Shown: positions 12,701-22,212 of the stretch, one piece after another
How positions within the stretch are numbered: the stretch's first letter is position 1
How the letters are laid out: the number at the start of each line of letters is the position of its first letter
Source of the DNA: Cryptomeria japonica
Lineage: Eukaryota; Streptophyta; Pinopsida; Cupressales; Cupressaceae
Length of the DNA: 64,000 nt
Assembly: GCF_030272615.1 (NCBI RefSeq)
Contig: NC_081406.1
Coordinates: 246,939,218 to 247,003,217 of the forward strand
Direction of reading: 5' to 3'
Position numbers and translations under genes: made by a program
The notes under the pieces: model-generated
What the model saw: the letters and a program-made list of their open reading frames with translations, nothing else
Databases searched by the model: none
Told to the model about the DNA's origin: nothing

Positions 12701-14041
12701 GAATATCAGACCAAGGATGATAAACTCATGCCATATAAGCAAATGGTGGACAATCTAAAGACATCATTTTCTACTATCACTTTTGAGCAGATACCAAGAG
12801 ATCAGAATCGAGCTGCTGACGCTATGGCTACCATCGCATCTCTCCTAGATCTTCCACAAAATTCAACACGCTATGAGTTCTTGGTAGAACAGCTTTGGAT
12901 TCCCACTTATGATATCCCCGAATCCAAAATGATATGTCACCTTGTCAGTTCTGAATCCCCATGGTACGGTGAATTCTACACCTATCTCCATGATCAAACC
13001 CTTCCTCCCAACCAATCGAATAACCAACGTAAAACCTTCATTCGCCAAATTGCTCGATATACCATTATTGCCGAAACCCTATACCGATGTGGTCTTGATG
13101 GTACTCTCCTTCGATGTCTGGAACAAGGTGAGATAAAAAAGGCCTTGGAAGAGGTACATGAAGGAATTTGTGGAACCCATGCAAGTGGTCCATCACTAGC
13201 CAAGAAACTCCTGCACAATGGATACTATTGGCCATCTATGGAAAAAGACTCCTACTACTTTGTCAGGAAGTGCAAGAAATGCCAAGTTCATGGCGACCTG
13301 ATCCATGCACTAGCACAGGAATTGCAACCAATCACAACACCATGGCCTTTTTGTCAATGGGGCCTTGACCTTGTGCGTAAAATCCATCCATCTTCATCCA
13401 ATGGTCACAAATTCATTATTACCGCCACCGAATATTTCACAAAGTGGATCGAAGCTGTTCCACTTACCCAAGTCACCGGCAAGCAAATCGCCTCATTCAT
13501 CCTCAACTACATCATCTGTCGGTATGGTGTACCCATGTCCATCATTACAGATAATGGTCTTCCTTTCAAAAATCAAGATGTCCATGAGCTTTGTGAGAAA
13601 TTTCATATCCAACATCGCTTTTCCACTCCCTACTACCCACAAGGCAATGGTCAGGCCGAAGCATCCAATAAAAACATATTGAGGATCCTAAAGAAGACAG
13701 TCAATGATGTCGGCCGTGATTGGCATGTTCAACTGAATCCAACACTATGGGCATATCGAACTAGCATTCGAACCCCTACAGGCGCAACTCCCTACTCATT
13801 GGTCTATGGCACCGAAGCTATCTTACCTATTGAGGTTGAGATACCATCACTACAGGTTTCCTTGCATAATCTAATAGATGATGAAGCGTATAGAGTCTCA
13901 CGCCTCCAAGACTTAGAATTACTTGATGAGAAGCGACAAGCTGCATACAATCATCTCAAAGCCTATCAGCAGCGTATGAGCAGAAGCTACAATCACCGAG
14001 TTAGACCTCATACATTTGAGGTAGGTGATCTTGTTCTTTGA
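9752..14041 (+). CDS. Tat pol polyprotein: RT, RNase H, archaeal-like RNase H, integrase (1,429 aa)
   Basis: A long open frame. Order: a glycine-rich G-patch-like segment (about residues 1-50, beginning upstream at 9731), a Thr/Ala/Pro-rich linker (50-150), an acidic linker (150-400), reverse transcriptase from about 460 with YVDD at 615-618, a connection and ancestral RNase H that has YISATS where an Asp is normal, a second RNase H with D911, E949 and D973, an HHCC zinc finger near 1136-1180, and an integrase core with D1206, D1267 and E1303. The D-E spacing of 35 residues is canonical. The TGA at 14039 ends it early: the same frame stays readable to TAA at 14216-14218, with one more TAG at 14096. 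The ATG at 9752 is only the first one after the TAG at 9728, not a natural start. Confidence 0.92.
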   Translation: MQRMGYDGQSALGYCKQGRHEPLLPELKPKGNTGLGFEKEIFPKLKFKGKPSKPLCQPTAKRTPFTIAPPRLRIPTKPLLMPSSELVIPSAAAITSIVPLAATTVSEPAATSMAPAVPAEATESALPILPVPYSFIPINLPAAPITTKVHQPITPVAFNSKDIPVWYSNRMLESDSETDSHEWEFDFVQLNTSDEEDASLPPPRKDIPVYGEAQIKTTWVPKLETSSTDPTSHPTLDSNGESTINDLHHNVLTLTDTSNALNLIDEVMPIIHLELIEWNQPNPPCLDFFQNDEAIIDFLELRDNLPSGDHKAGFAIELNSATYFGVDAKPFSCKNITIKHGSSSENHTVALFDSTKVKRKSVSNGENLSEAPEDEGFDILPTNAQQERSTILIKETKEYNVGTPENPHLIHLASLLTPEEQPKFIEFFQKRQINFAWSYADMPGLDPDLVMHHLTVAEGAKPVKQKLRKMHPQIVVLVKTELKKLLDVGFIRPIDYAEWISNIVSVGKPKGGIRICTDFRDLNKACPKDDFPLPNIHIIVDLTTGHAMLSLMDGFSGYNQIKIAPEDQHKTAFTCPWGTYCWNVMPFGLKNVGATYQRAMTTIFHDMMHTMMEDYVDDLLAKSLTREGHLHILDKIFDRLEQYHVRLNPKKCVFGVTSGKLLGYIVSSKGIEVNPAKVKAIMDMQPPKNINQLRTLQGRLQSIRRFIAQLADKCHPFTHLLHKNIHFQWDARCQQAFQTLKDYLMNPPLLMPPDPSRPLLLYISATSTTLGVLLAQHNAEGKECVVYYISRTLVGYELNYTPIERACLAVILAATKLRHYLLTHKVQLIAKIDPLKYLLSKAALTGRLAKWVMILSEFDIEYVDRKAIKGQVIVDQLADAPLIDKHPLISNFPDEEIFMITTTQPWKLYFDGSYTRHGSGAGILFITPQGDSILKSYRLTFPCTNNIAEYEALITRLKLVVQWKLQELQVYGDSQLVIRQATDEYQTKDDKLMPYKQMVDNLKTSFSTITFEQIPRDQNRAADAMATIASLLDLPQNSTRYEFLVEQLWIPTYDIPESKMICHLVSSESPWYGEFYTYLHDQTLPPNQSNNQRKTFIRQIARYTIIAETLYRCGLDGTLLRCLEQGEIKKALEEVHEGICGTHASGPSLAKKLLHNGYYWPSMEKDSYYFVRKCKKCQVHGDLIHALAQELQPITTPWPFCQWGLDLVRKIHPSSSNGHKFIITATEYFTKWIEAVPLTQVTGKQIASFILNYIICRYGVPMSIITDNGLPFKNQDVHELCEKFHIQHRFSTPYYPQGNGQAEASNKNILRILKKTVNDVGRDWHVQLNPTLWAYRTSIRTPTGATPYSLVYGTEAILPIEVEIPSLQVSLHNLIDDEAYRVSRLQDLELLDEKRQAAYNHLKAYQQRMSRSYNHRVRPHTFEVGDLVL

Positions 14042-14218
14042 GAGAATCCTCGCAACCAACCAAACAAAGAACATCAGGGCAAGTTTGAATCAAACTAGCT
14101 GGGCCCATACGTTGTCACTGCTGTATTTGGGTCTGGGGCATATCAGTTGGCTACTTCAGTAGGAGAACCACTCACAGATCCAATCAACAACATGCACCTC
14201 AAACTGTTTTATACCTAA
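14042..14218 (+). pseudogene. C-terminal tail of Tat pol beyond the premature stop
   Basis: The pol frame continues past TGA 14039-14041 with the usual integrase C-terminal sequence: GKFESN, then TAG at 14096-14098, then LGPYVVTAVFGSGAYQL and a conserved-looking NNMHLKLFY end before TAA 14216-14218. This matches the normal end of Tat integrases (a GPY-type module followed by a W/MHLK motif). The two internal stops therefore look like decay, not a natural terminus. Confidence 0.8.
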
Positions 14219-15200
14219 GCTGTACAGAGCATCAGGCTCCCCTGCATACCAAAAAATACCAAAAACATTTAGAAAAATGTCCTGAAGAAATACATAAAAA
14301 ATTAAAAAAATCATGCATCCAAACGGTGAACAACCAATCCAGTGGCACCTTGGGTAAGTGCGATGGTGAAAATCTAGCAAACAAGCGCCACTCGTAAAAG
14401 GCTATGGCTCCATTGTCTTTCAAACTTGTTGCGATCACATCTACTTCATACATACATCCATCCATCAACCATGGCTTGTTATAAATCTACAAATCCAAGA
14501 AAGTACTACATGCATCCTGCATCCCGCTTTTTTATAGTCATGTCTAAACTAGGGGCAATTCCCTTAAACTATTGATGGAAGTGGATTCTACATTGTCTTG
14601 TGATTCATTAAAGTTTTTCATTTAAAACTATCTCACAAAATCCACAAACATTCAAAACAATTCAAAATCCAAAAACATCCAAAACACTTCAAAATCCAAA
14701 AAACATTCAAAACAATTCAAAATCCAAAAACATCCAAAACACTTCAAAATCCAAAAAACATTCAAAACAATTCAAAATCCAAAAACATCCAAAACACTTC
14801 AAAATCCAAAAACATTCAAAACAATTAAAAATCCAAAAACATCAAAAAACATCGAAAATCACACAAAAACATGGCAACACATTGTACATACTCATCAAAC
14901 GCGGATGCCAAACAAACATTGCGACATACTCCACAAAATGATGATCACTTATCAAATCGACCAAACAATCAACATCACCACACAAACTATCTTAACAAGG
15001 ATGCATCCTTCCTTACCAAAACAAAGACATGATACCATTTTCTTTGACAAGAAAATTTTATTTAAGCTATCAAATACTTGGTTGATTTGTAGGTTATTCA
15101 TTCATTTATATATATCAGGTTCCTACACTACTCCAGGATATCCACAAGTGATTAGAGTGGCCGTGATGGTTCCTAAGCATTGTTTGTATGTCTTCTGTAA
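14219..15200 (+). other. 3' UTR of right Tat copy
   Basis: Non-coding stretch after pol. It contains a short CTAAACTAGGGGCAATTCCC word at about 14546, of the kind often seen after pol in Tat elements, the tandem array listed separately (14645-14870), then unique AT-rich sequence. I find no clear polypurine tract or plus-strand LTR start. The 102-codon open frame 14905-15213 has no recognisable content. Confidence 0.55.
14645..14870 (+). repeat. 55-bp tandem array in the Tat 3' UTR
   Basis: The word CATTCAAAACAA recurs at 14649, 14704, 14759 and 14813, giving spacings of 55, 55 and 54 bases. Each unit is itself built of shorter steps of about 10-11 bases based on TTCAAAATCCAAAA and CATCCAAAACA. 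The last unit is degenerate. Tandem arrays in the hypervariable 3' UTR are a known feature of Tat-lineage elements and a known source of plant satellites. Confidence 0.9.
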
Positions 15201-15299
15201 ATTATTCCGATGAAGTTTTGGGGCATGCACTAATGGTGTCTATGTGGGAAGTTAACTAAGCTGCGTGATCATAGGCAAAAATACAATCATAGACCAACA

Positions 15300-16645
15300 A
15301 CACAAGACACAAGAAAATTGTTAGTGTTAGTCAATCAAAAACTAATCTAAACAGGCATATCAAAAGAGATACTAAAATCATGCTAACATATCTAACAAAT
15401 GAAACAAAGATAATGAGGCATCTCCAAATGCCTCTTAGCATGCTCTTAGCTCCTTCTCCCTTGTTCCTCTCCTCTCCAAGTTCCAAAATAGTGTAGCTCT
15501 CAGCAACTTTTTGCACTATGGATGCTTATGGAGGATTGAGATTTTAGTATTGTGCTCCAAATGTAAAATGAAAACCTAAAATACTAGATGCTATTTAAAA
15601 ATCATTGATTTTAACCAAAATAACACGATTTTAGTTTGCTATGTTAAATGCTCTCTAAAATGCCTATAGGTTAAATGCATACAAGTTTTCAGCATCCAGA
15701 TTATGAAGAAATGGGCTCTATTTATAGGAAAAATGGAGCAATGGATGGTTGAGATTGAGCAATCTCAACAAGGGTCAGGATTGAATAATTTCAAATCCAT
15801 GTGAGGGCTTTCAACCCAATCCCAGGATGACAAGTGTCAATGTGAGATAGGTTGAGAGGAGAGGGAATAAGCATTAAATGCTTGACATGACCTTGGGAGT
15901 TAAAGTCAAGGTTAGTTGAATAAATAAACTCTTTATTCAAAGAATAAAAGCTTTTATCCAATGGATAAACTCTTGTGCAAATGTGAAAAGGATAAATATG
16001 GTCAAAACAATAAATGTTTGGGGAGACAAGTTTGAAATAACTATAAATGGTTATGTAAGAGCCATAAATGGTCATGTAAGAGCCATTAGTGGTCTTGGAA
16101 GACTTTGGGGGTTAATTTGTTGAACACACAAAGCATTAAATGTTTTTCAAAGACTTTTGAAGTCTTTGAGAAGTGACTTCATTTTGCTTAGGAATGTGAC
16201 AATAATTAGGGGATGGATTAGGCTAATTAGGAAGGGGTTAGAAGAATCTAGAAGGGGATTAGATTTTGTAAGTGGATTTGGTGGGTGAGGAAAAATAGGA
16301 TTTTATTAAAATAAAAATTAGTTTATTTCAATAAATGAGTGCGAGTTGCATTTGTAGGAAAATGCAAGTGGGGGGGGATAATGATTTAAATAAATGTTTT
16401 TATTTAATTTATTTAAAAGAGGAATAGGGGGATTAATTAAATAAAATAGATTTTATTTACTTAATTGATTGAATTTGATTTAATGAATTAGTTAAAATAA
16501 ATTGAATAATTTATTTAATTAATAGAAGAATGTTTGGGGATAAATTAATTAAATACTAATTTAATTAACTGATGGCTAGTGGATTTTTAATCAAATAAAT
16601 AGCGAATATTTATTTAATTAAGCTGGACAAATTTGTGTGACTACA
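15300..16645 (-). mobile_element. gypsy-type LTR, minus orientation, probably solo
   Basis: Read on the minus strand it begins TGTAGTCACAC at 16645, runs through an AT-rich ladder of TTAATTAAATAAAT words (16380-16640), then a GACACTTGTCAT block near 15830, then a plant TATA box CCTATAAATAGAG at 15717-15729. This order parallels the LTR at 57869-59064 (TGTATACACC start, AT ladder, GACACTTGTC word, TATAAAA). The downstream end is not sharp: a TG at 15319 is one candidate. I find no convincing target duplication against the GTTGC that follows 16645. No internal coding region attaches to it on either side. Confidence 0.6.
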
Positions 16646-16776
16646 GTTGCTTTACTTCTTTCAATTCTATATGTACCGATATATCAGTTGGTGTATGCAT
16701 GTTTTAATAAGGTTAATATTGGACTTCCCGATATAACATTGATTCACCCCCCCTCTTAGTGTTATTGGATTCCAAC
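16646..16776 (+). mobile_element. Ty1/copia LTR 3'-end fragment
   Basis: The stretch ends with GATTCACCCCCCCCTC, a TTAGTGTTATTGG run and TTCCAACA. This is the same terminal pattern as the LTR ends at 49776, 55630 and 48393 (ATTCACCCCCC...CTAACA). What follows is not a primer binding site, so it is a fragment or part of a broken solo LTR. It directly abuts the gypsy-type LTR edge at 16645, consistent with one insertion into the other. Confidence 0.6.
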
Positions 16777-17178
16777 AATATGTGTAGGTACATTAGAAAA
16801 AGATGTGGGAATGGAATTCTCATATTGATTTGTAGGATTTGAAAAGCCAAGGGCTTCGACACAACTTGTCATTGGCATAACATTACTATCCATAATATGA
16901 GCAATACTACACAACATATTCACCCATTGTTCATCACTTTGAATCGTTCTCCCCAAATCCTCAATCAAGGGGATTGCTTCACTATTTAAGTGTTTTTGAC
17001 CCATCCTTTGTTGAAGCCTATCCAAATCATGGTCAAGATTCCCCAATTGGTCAATAGTCACTTGAGGGGAATGATTCTCCACAATGTTAGGTATGTCTTG
17101 TGTAGGAATAGAGGATTTACCCAAGTTACCATGGAATAGATTAGTCAACCCAAGCTCAACACCCATTTGGGAAGCCAT
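16762..17178 (-). CDS. unrecognised ORF, 138 aa
   Basis: Minus-strand frame from the ATG at 17178 (MASQMGVELGLTNLF) to a stop at 16762. It is open upstream to 17349 without an earlier ATG nearer than the CMTF methionine. The middle is hydrophilic and helix-prone (LDHDLDRLQQRMGQKHLNSE). The last codons overlap the copia LTR end, so the natural C-terminus is probably lost. I recognise no family. It may be a relic of a retrotransposon frame; a host gene is unlikely. Confidence 0.3.
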   Translation of the reverse strand: MASQMGVELGLTNLFHGNLGKSSIPTQDIPNIVENHSPQVTIDQLGNLDHDLDRLQQRMGQKHLNSEAIPLIEDLGRTIQSDEQWVNMLCSIAHIMDSNVMPMTSCVEALGFSNPTNQYENSIPTSFSNVPTHIVGIQ

Positions 17179-17349
17179 AAGTCTATAACTTCTTCTCACC
17201 GAGATGTTGGATGTGGGACAAAGGGTAATGAAAGTCATACATAAAGAGGTCAAAGCTAGTGAAATAGATTCGTTCTCATAATGCCTCTCATACAAGCAAA
17301 ATCTATGATTAAACAATATAATTTCCCAATAAAATGAATGATTAACCAA

Positions 17350-20300
17350 TTAATTAATCAATATTCACTATGGCAATGATAGATTTGAACAATGAATGCG
17401 TCTAAATATGAAAATAATATGCAAAATTAATAATCATATATGAGCATATAAATTAGAATTTATGCAAAGCACAAGTCAATTTCATAAAAAATATTTAGGG
17501 TTTTTGTGAATTAGACCTCTAAATTTATGTAATTTAAGTGCATAAATTATTATTTTAAAAATGATTGCAGATATGAATTAATAAAATGCATACAAATCAG
17601 ATCTGAAATTAAAAATTAGAATTTAATGCAAGCATTATGTCTAGTTCACCAAAAATATAATAGGTGGAAATATGATTCATAAGTTTATGCATGCATAATA
17701 GGTATTAAACCTATCTCCAATAATTACATTTAGGAGTATGATCTCAATTGGCTCAACCTCTAATTTTGAATGGGAAAGAGGTTGAGCATAAGGTTAATTC
17801 AGTACTCCTTATGTTTTAGTTGAAAATGAGCTATGAAAAAGATGTGAATTGAATGCAAGAACTAGGGTTGATAATGCAAAATTGAAAATAATCAACATAT
17901 ATAGGCAGTTTCAAAATAGATATGAAGACATGAAGCATAGATGTAGAATTGGGAAGTAGTGAGGAACCTGCGGCTAAAATCTAGACTCAAAAATTAGGGA
18001 TAGTGATGCTAGGCATCCTTGTCCAAGGCTGTCAGATGTAGATGAATGTGATATTTTCAAAATCAGGGTGTTGCTCTGGGTATCTCCCTAAAAAATTGTC
18101 AGAAAAGTGTCAGACACTACTCATCAATTGCTAGTATCAAGGGTTTTCTCTTCTTCAAAATTAGGTCTTGTGCATCTCAGTCTCCTCTTCCTAGATCTAT
18201 AAATGTTGTCATTAGATCTTGTCACCTGCACACACAAGAGGGAAAAAAGTTGTTGGGTTGATAGGGGTTTGTCTAATTCAAATCCCAAGTTTGGAATTAA
18301 CCCTATGATGAATTGAAATGAAATTGAAAGTGTGCCTTGAAAGAGAAGAGGCTAGATTTGAACTTGAAATGCTGAATTGGAAATGTTATACCTTTATGAA
18401 TCTTTCTTTGAAGTCTTCATGAAAACGTTGATGTTGTCATATAGGAATTCATAAATAACTTCATAAGAACTTGATCATGGATGCCATCTTGAATGCTTGA
18501 AATCTGAATAGTTGACCTCTCCTTCACTACTCTAATGATGCTTGATTACTTGAGCCAACACTCACTTGAATTTTCTTGATAGGAATTGAATTTAAAATCA
18601 AGAGATGAATCAAGAGATATTTCAAGTGAGGGGGTAAGAATTGCTTTTATACCTCAATCCATTAAACATGTTTAAAATTACGAAGAAAGCCAACACAAGA
18701 AATATAAAATTGGCCCCGTTTGGTTTAGACAAGGGCACTAGGTGTCCCTATCTAGGAGGTGCCCTTGTCCAGTCCATCTGGGATAAACAAAGGACCCAAA
18801 AGTAGAGCAAAAAATGAGGATTACAGATATGATGTTGGTGTGAGTAGAATCAGGCAAAATCAAGGCATAAAAGGCAGAAACACCAAAGTGAGACCCAAGT
18901 GAGTATTGAATTGTATGAGGATACAATTTACAATGCTACAAAAGGAGAGAATAATATCCTAACAAAATGAAGACATTATTCTTTATATAAAATCTTAAAG
19001 AGTTACCATCTTCAACCACATAAGAAAGGTAGCCTACTGGTGCAATGGGGAAGCAAAAACGATCTCCAAGATAAAAGTGACTCCTTTGAATGATAATAAC
19101 AAAAATTTTACAAGATATCATTGTAGCAATTATAATGACGTAAGAAAATTGTTGTGAGTGAAATGAGAGAAAGGAAGTGTTGTAGAATAGTGATAGAAAG
19201 AAAGAAGAATGTTCAGTAGATGTTAAAAGATGGATTTGGAGGCAAAATGGAATGGTTTTAGCAACAAGAAATGACCCTCGATGTCGATGCAAGTTGGCAA
19301 AGGCATTATACTACCGAAATGCAACAAGTGTAATGTCCCAATGACTAACATAGTCGCAAATATTTGTGGGACACTAGTGCAATATGCAGACATTTGCACG
19401 ACGCCCATACATCTGAGCGAAATCTAGACCTAATGGTTAAGGAATCATGCATGAAAGGTGGCAAGAGATGTTTTAGATTAGGATTAAGATTTGAAAAGCA
19501 TAATTATCTTAATTGTAACTAGAGGGGAAGTCTTATGTGAAGTGGAATTGCATAGGGTGCAATTTACTACATTACAAAAACTATTAAATATTTCTTCCCT
19601 ATTTAAGACAAGCATTATCATTCACATACTAAAAAATATAATTCCTAGTTTGACTCGCAACCATCATGGTATTCGATTGAGGTGTTCTTAAAAGAAAGAA
19701 TAAAGACAGATGGTGATACCTTGACATATACACAAAAACACAAGTCCTAAAATACAATATTAATAAAAAACGCTAAGATTTGAATATAGAATTAAAAAAT
19801 AAAGCCTAAAAACCAAACCCTAGGGGGTGTAGGATTGAATGGGTTCACCATAATACAAATAATTAAAATGATCTCTTTTAAGTTGATTATGAAAAATAAA
19901 TACAAAGAAACACTAACAATAAGATAGATGTGGGTAAAGAAATTAACTCCACACAAAACATGGTTTTCAAAATAGACAAAGAAGCTACTTAGCTTTGTTT
20001 GTGACTTAGGGATATTTTGTTATAAAATGTGTTTAGTGATCCAATCTAGTACTCTTTATTAAATCTAAGACTGAATGCTTTGACATGTTGCTAGATGATT
20101 CACTATTTTCATTGGTTCAATCTTGCAATTACATAATTGATCCTTGAATGTGTGGCTATGATAAAAAATAATATATTGAATCTTTTGTTGCATATTTAGT
20201 CTATATGCCTCTGACTTGAAAAAAATTATTCACCGTTGATATTTGAACATGGTGATAGCAAATGTACCTTTGGCATTTGTCGTGCTAGAAATTTTGCCTC

Positions 20301-21339
20301 GGTCAAATTCATGGACAATTTGAAATTGTTCGAAGACAAGGCAAGCAAAGACAAGGCAAGCAACTACATGAAGTATGCCTACTTTGTCACTTTCAATGTA
20401 GACATTGATGATAGTTGATGCTCTAATAATACTTCGATGTCACATAAATGATAAAGCTCTATCCTAAATTGATGGGCGACGGATTTAACTGATTGATATA
20501 ATGAATTAAGGTTTGACCTTTTATACAACATCCTAGCATGCTAATTAAACAATTCATGCTTAACTTAGCAAGTAATGACTAGCTAAAAGGGGTTTATCAA
20601 TTTAGACCCATAAATAAGTTTGATTTTAAAGTTTTTACATCAAAATTACAAATATAATTGTAAACCAAATTCAAAATTCAATTACAAATTTCACATATGA
20701 TAGAAATGAGAAATCTATAGATTAAATTTGAATCCTTAAAATATATAAAATGTAATTCAAGCAAAACTTTAATTGATTATCAACTTCTATAAAAAATATA
20801 TCTTATACTAATCATTATATATAAAACAAACGAAACTTACCAAAAAAAACTACAAAATAAACATTTTTTTAGCTTAACAATATTCATTTACACATCAAAC
20901 CATTTAATCCATAGAAAACTTTTGTAACTTTAGTCTTATAGTATTATTCTAGACGTGTCAACTATTTTGTTCTCTTCTCTTGCTCTCTTCTTCCTAATGA
21001 TGAGTCATTTAGTTTGATTTGAAACATTGAGGAAATAAACTATTACTAGAAACTATGCACAATAATTCTAGATGTTCCTTAAAAAGAAGATAACAAAAAA
21101 TAATCAATATCTAATAGTTGAAAAGTGCCATTTTCTCATAAGAAATGTTGAATATTAAAAAATTACATATGAAAATCCTATTTTTAATAAAAAATAAAAA
21201 ATAGAATTATTATTGACCAAAGTCCTTAGTAATAGAAGAGCATCATCCCACAAACATGTGAATGAAGATGTCATTGATGTAAAGAGGGTCAAGTCTTCCA
21301 ACTTATTATCAGTTAAAAAAATGTTAAAGAGGTAATCAG
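17350..21339. other. unassigned AT-rich intergenic sequence
   Basis: No frame here looks coding. One perfect 11-bp inverted repeat (GACAAGGGCAC at 18728-18738 and GTGCCCTTGTC at 18759-18769) is visible. The rest is AT-rich sequence with scattered short frames that match nothing I know. It could contain old transposon relics too decayed to read by eye. Confidence 0.5.
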
Positions 21340-21635
21340 TTGGACAACATTATTGATAGGTTGAAAATGACATGTTATTCAATAAAGTCTTCTCTTAACA
21401 ATATATTTGTTTTTCTATTAGCATTATATTTGCTATATAATGCATGCTAATTCCTATCAACATATTAGTTGGACAACTTTATTGGTGAGGTGAAATTGAC
21501 GTTATTCAATAAAGCTTTCTATTGGCATTGTATTTGCTATACAATGCATGCGAATTCCTAGGGACATATTAGTTTTAAAGTCTTCTATTAGCACTATATG
21601 TGCTATACTGCATGCTAATTCCTATCGACATATAT
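21340..21635. repeat. three-copy degenerate tandem repeat with internal palindrome
   Basis: A module containing TTATTCAATAAAG, TCTATTAGCATTATATTTGC and TATAATGCATGCTAATTCCT occurs three times (from about 21340, 21467 and 21575), with progressive shortening. Within each, ATTAGCAT and ATGCTAAT form an inverted pair around a TA-rich core. It lies about 0.6 kb upstream of the remorin start codon. It may be a decayed small inverted-repeat element; this is not established. Confidence 0.7.
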
Positions 21636-22212
21636 ACTCTTATACTCATTTAAACAACTATACAATTAACTTTTGCTAAATGTTTTACTCAATTTTTTTT
21701 TATTTTTTTTACAACCATTTTGTTGCTTGCTTTCAATATGATAAAAACTTCCCTTCCCTTTACCTTAAACCCATGCCTATTCTATAATAATAACAGCTGT
21801 CAGAATTCCAAACTAATTTGTGAATGGAGGGACGATAGCTAGCACTTTGAAGTTTGAAATCTAATTCATAAAAATTAACAAGCGAAGTAGTTACATGGTG
21901 TTTTTAAAAAACTAGACACAAATTTCAATGATAGGCTGTGAAGACAAATCAGAGACGGGTCTTTGTCATTGACTGAACAACACATAGCTCAGAATAGAAG
22001 GACAATATACTTCGGGAAGTAAAATGTAAATATAGGCAGGGATTGAGGTTGGGCTATGGACTAATCCTAATCTAAGTTGTTGTGATGCTTTCACAAACTG
22101 TCATTTTACACATGCAGTGCATGCAATGTTGATGGAGGTTGAAGAGATTTAACCGAAGGATCGGCTGTTTTAAAGCTCTTATTCGGTGGATCAAAAATCA
22201 GATCATAAGAAT

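Larger units (their letters stand above)
6054..15200 (+). mobile_element. Tat-type Ty3/gypsy retrotransposon, right copy, 5'-truncated
   Basis: Plus-strand element with leader (from about 6054), a small upstream ORF, broken gag and protease, a long open pol (9752-14041, readable to 14218) and a 3' UTR that holds a tandem array. The dual RNase H order places it in the Tat lineage. I see no 5' LTR or primer binding site: the leader is cut by the left copy at 6053. No plus-strand 3' LTR is recognised either, and from about 15300 a minus-strand LTR begins. The right-hand limit of 15200 is approximate. Confidence 0.88.

Noticed and set aside
14645-14870. Short direct repeats considered as a CRISPR array or telomeric-type repeat
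   Set aside because: The units are directly adjacent, AC-rich and nested, and do not match the plant telomere TTTAGGG.
15300-16645. 3' LTR of the right Tat copy
   Set aside because: Its TATA box and the order of U3 ladder and termini read on the minus strand, opposite to the Tat copy, so it cannot be that element's own LTR.
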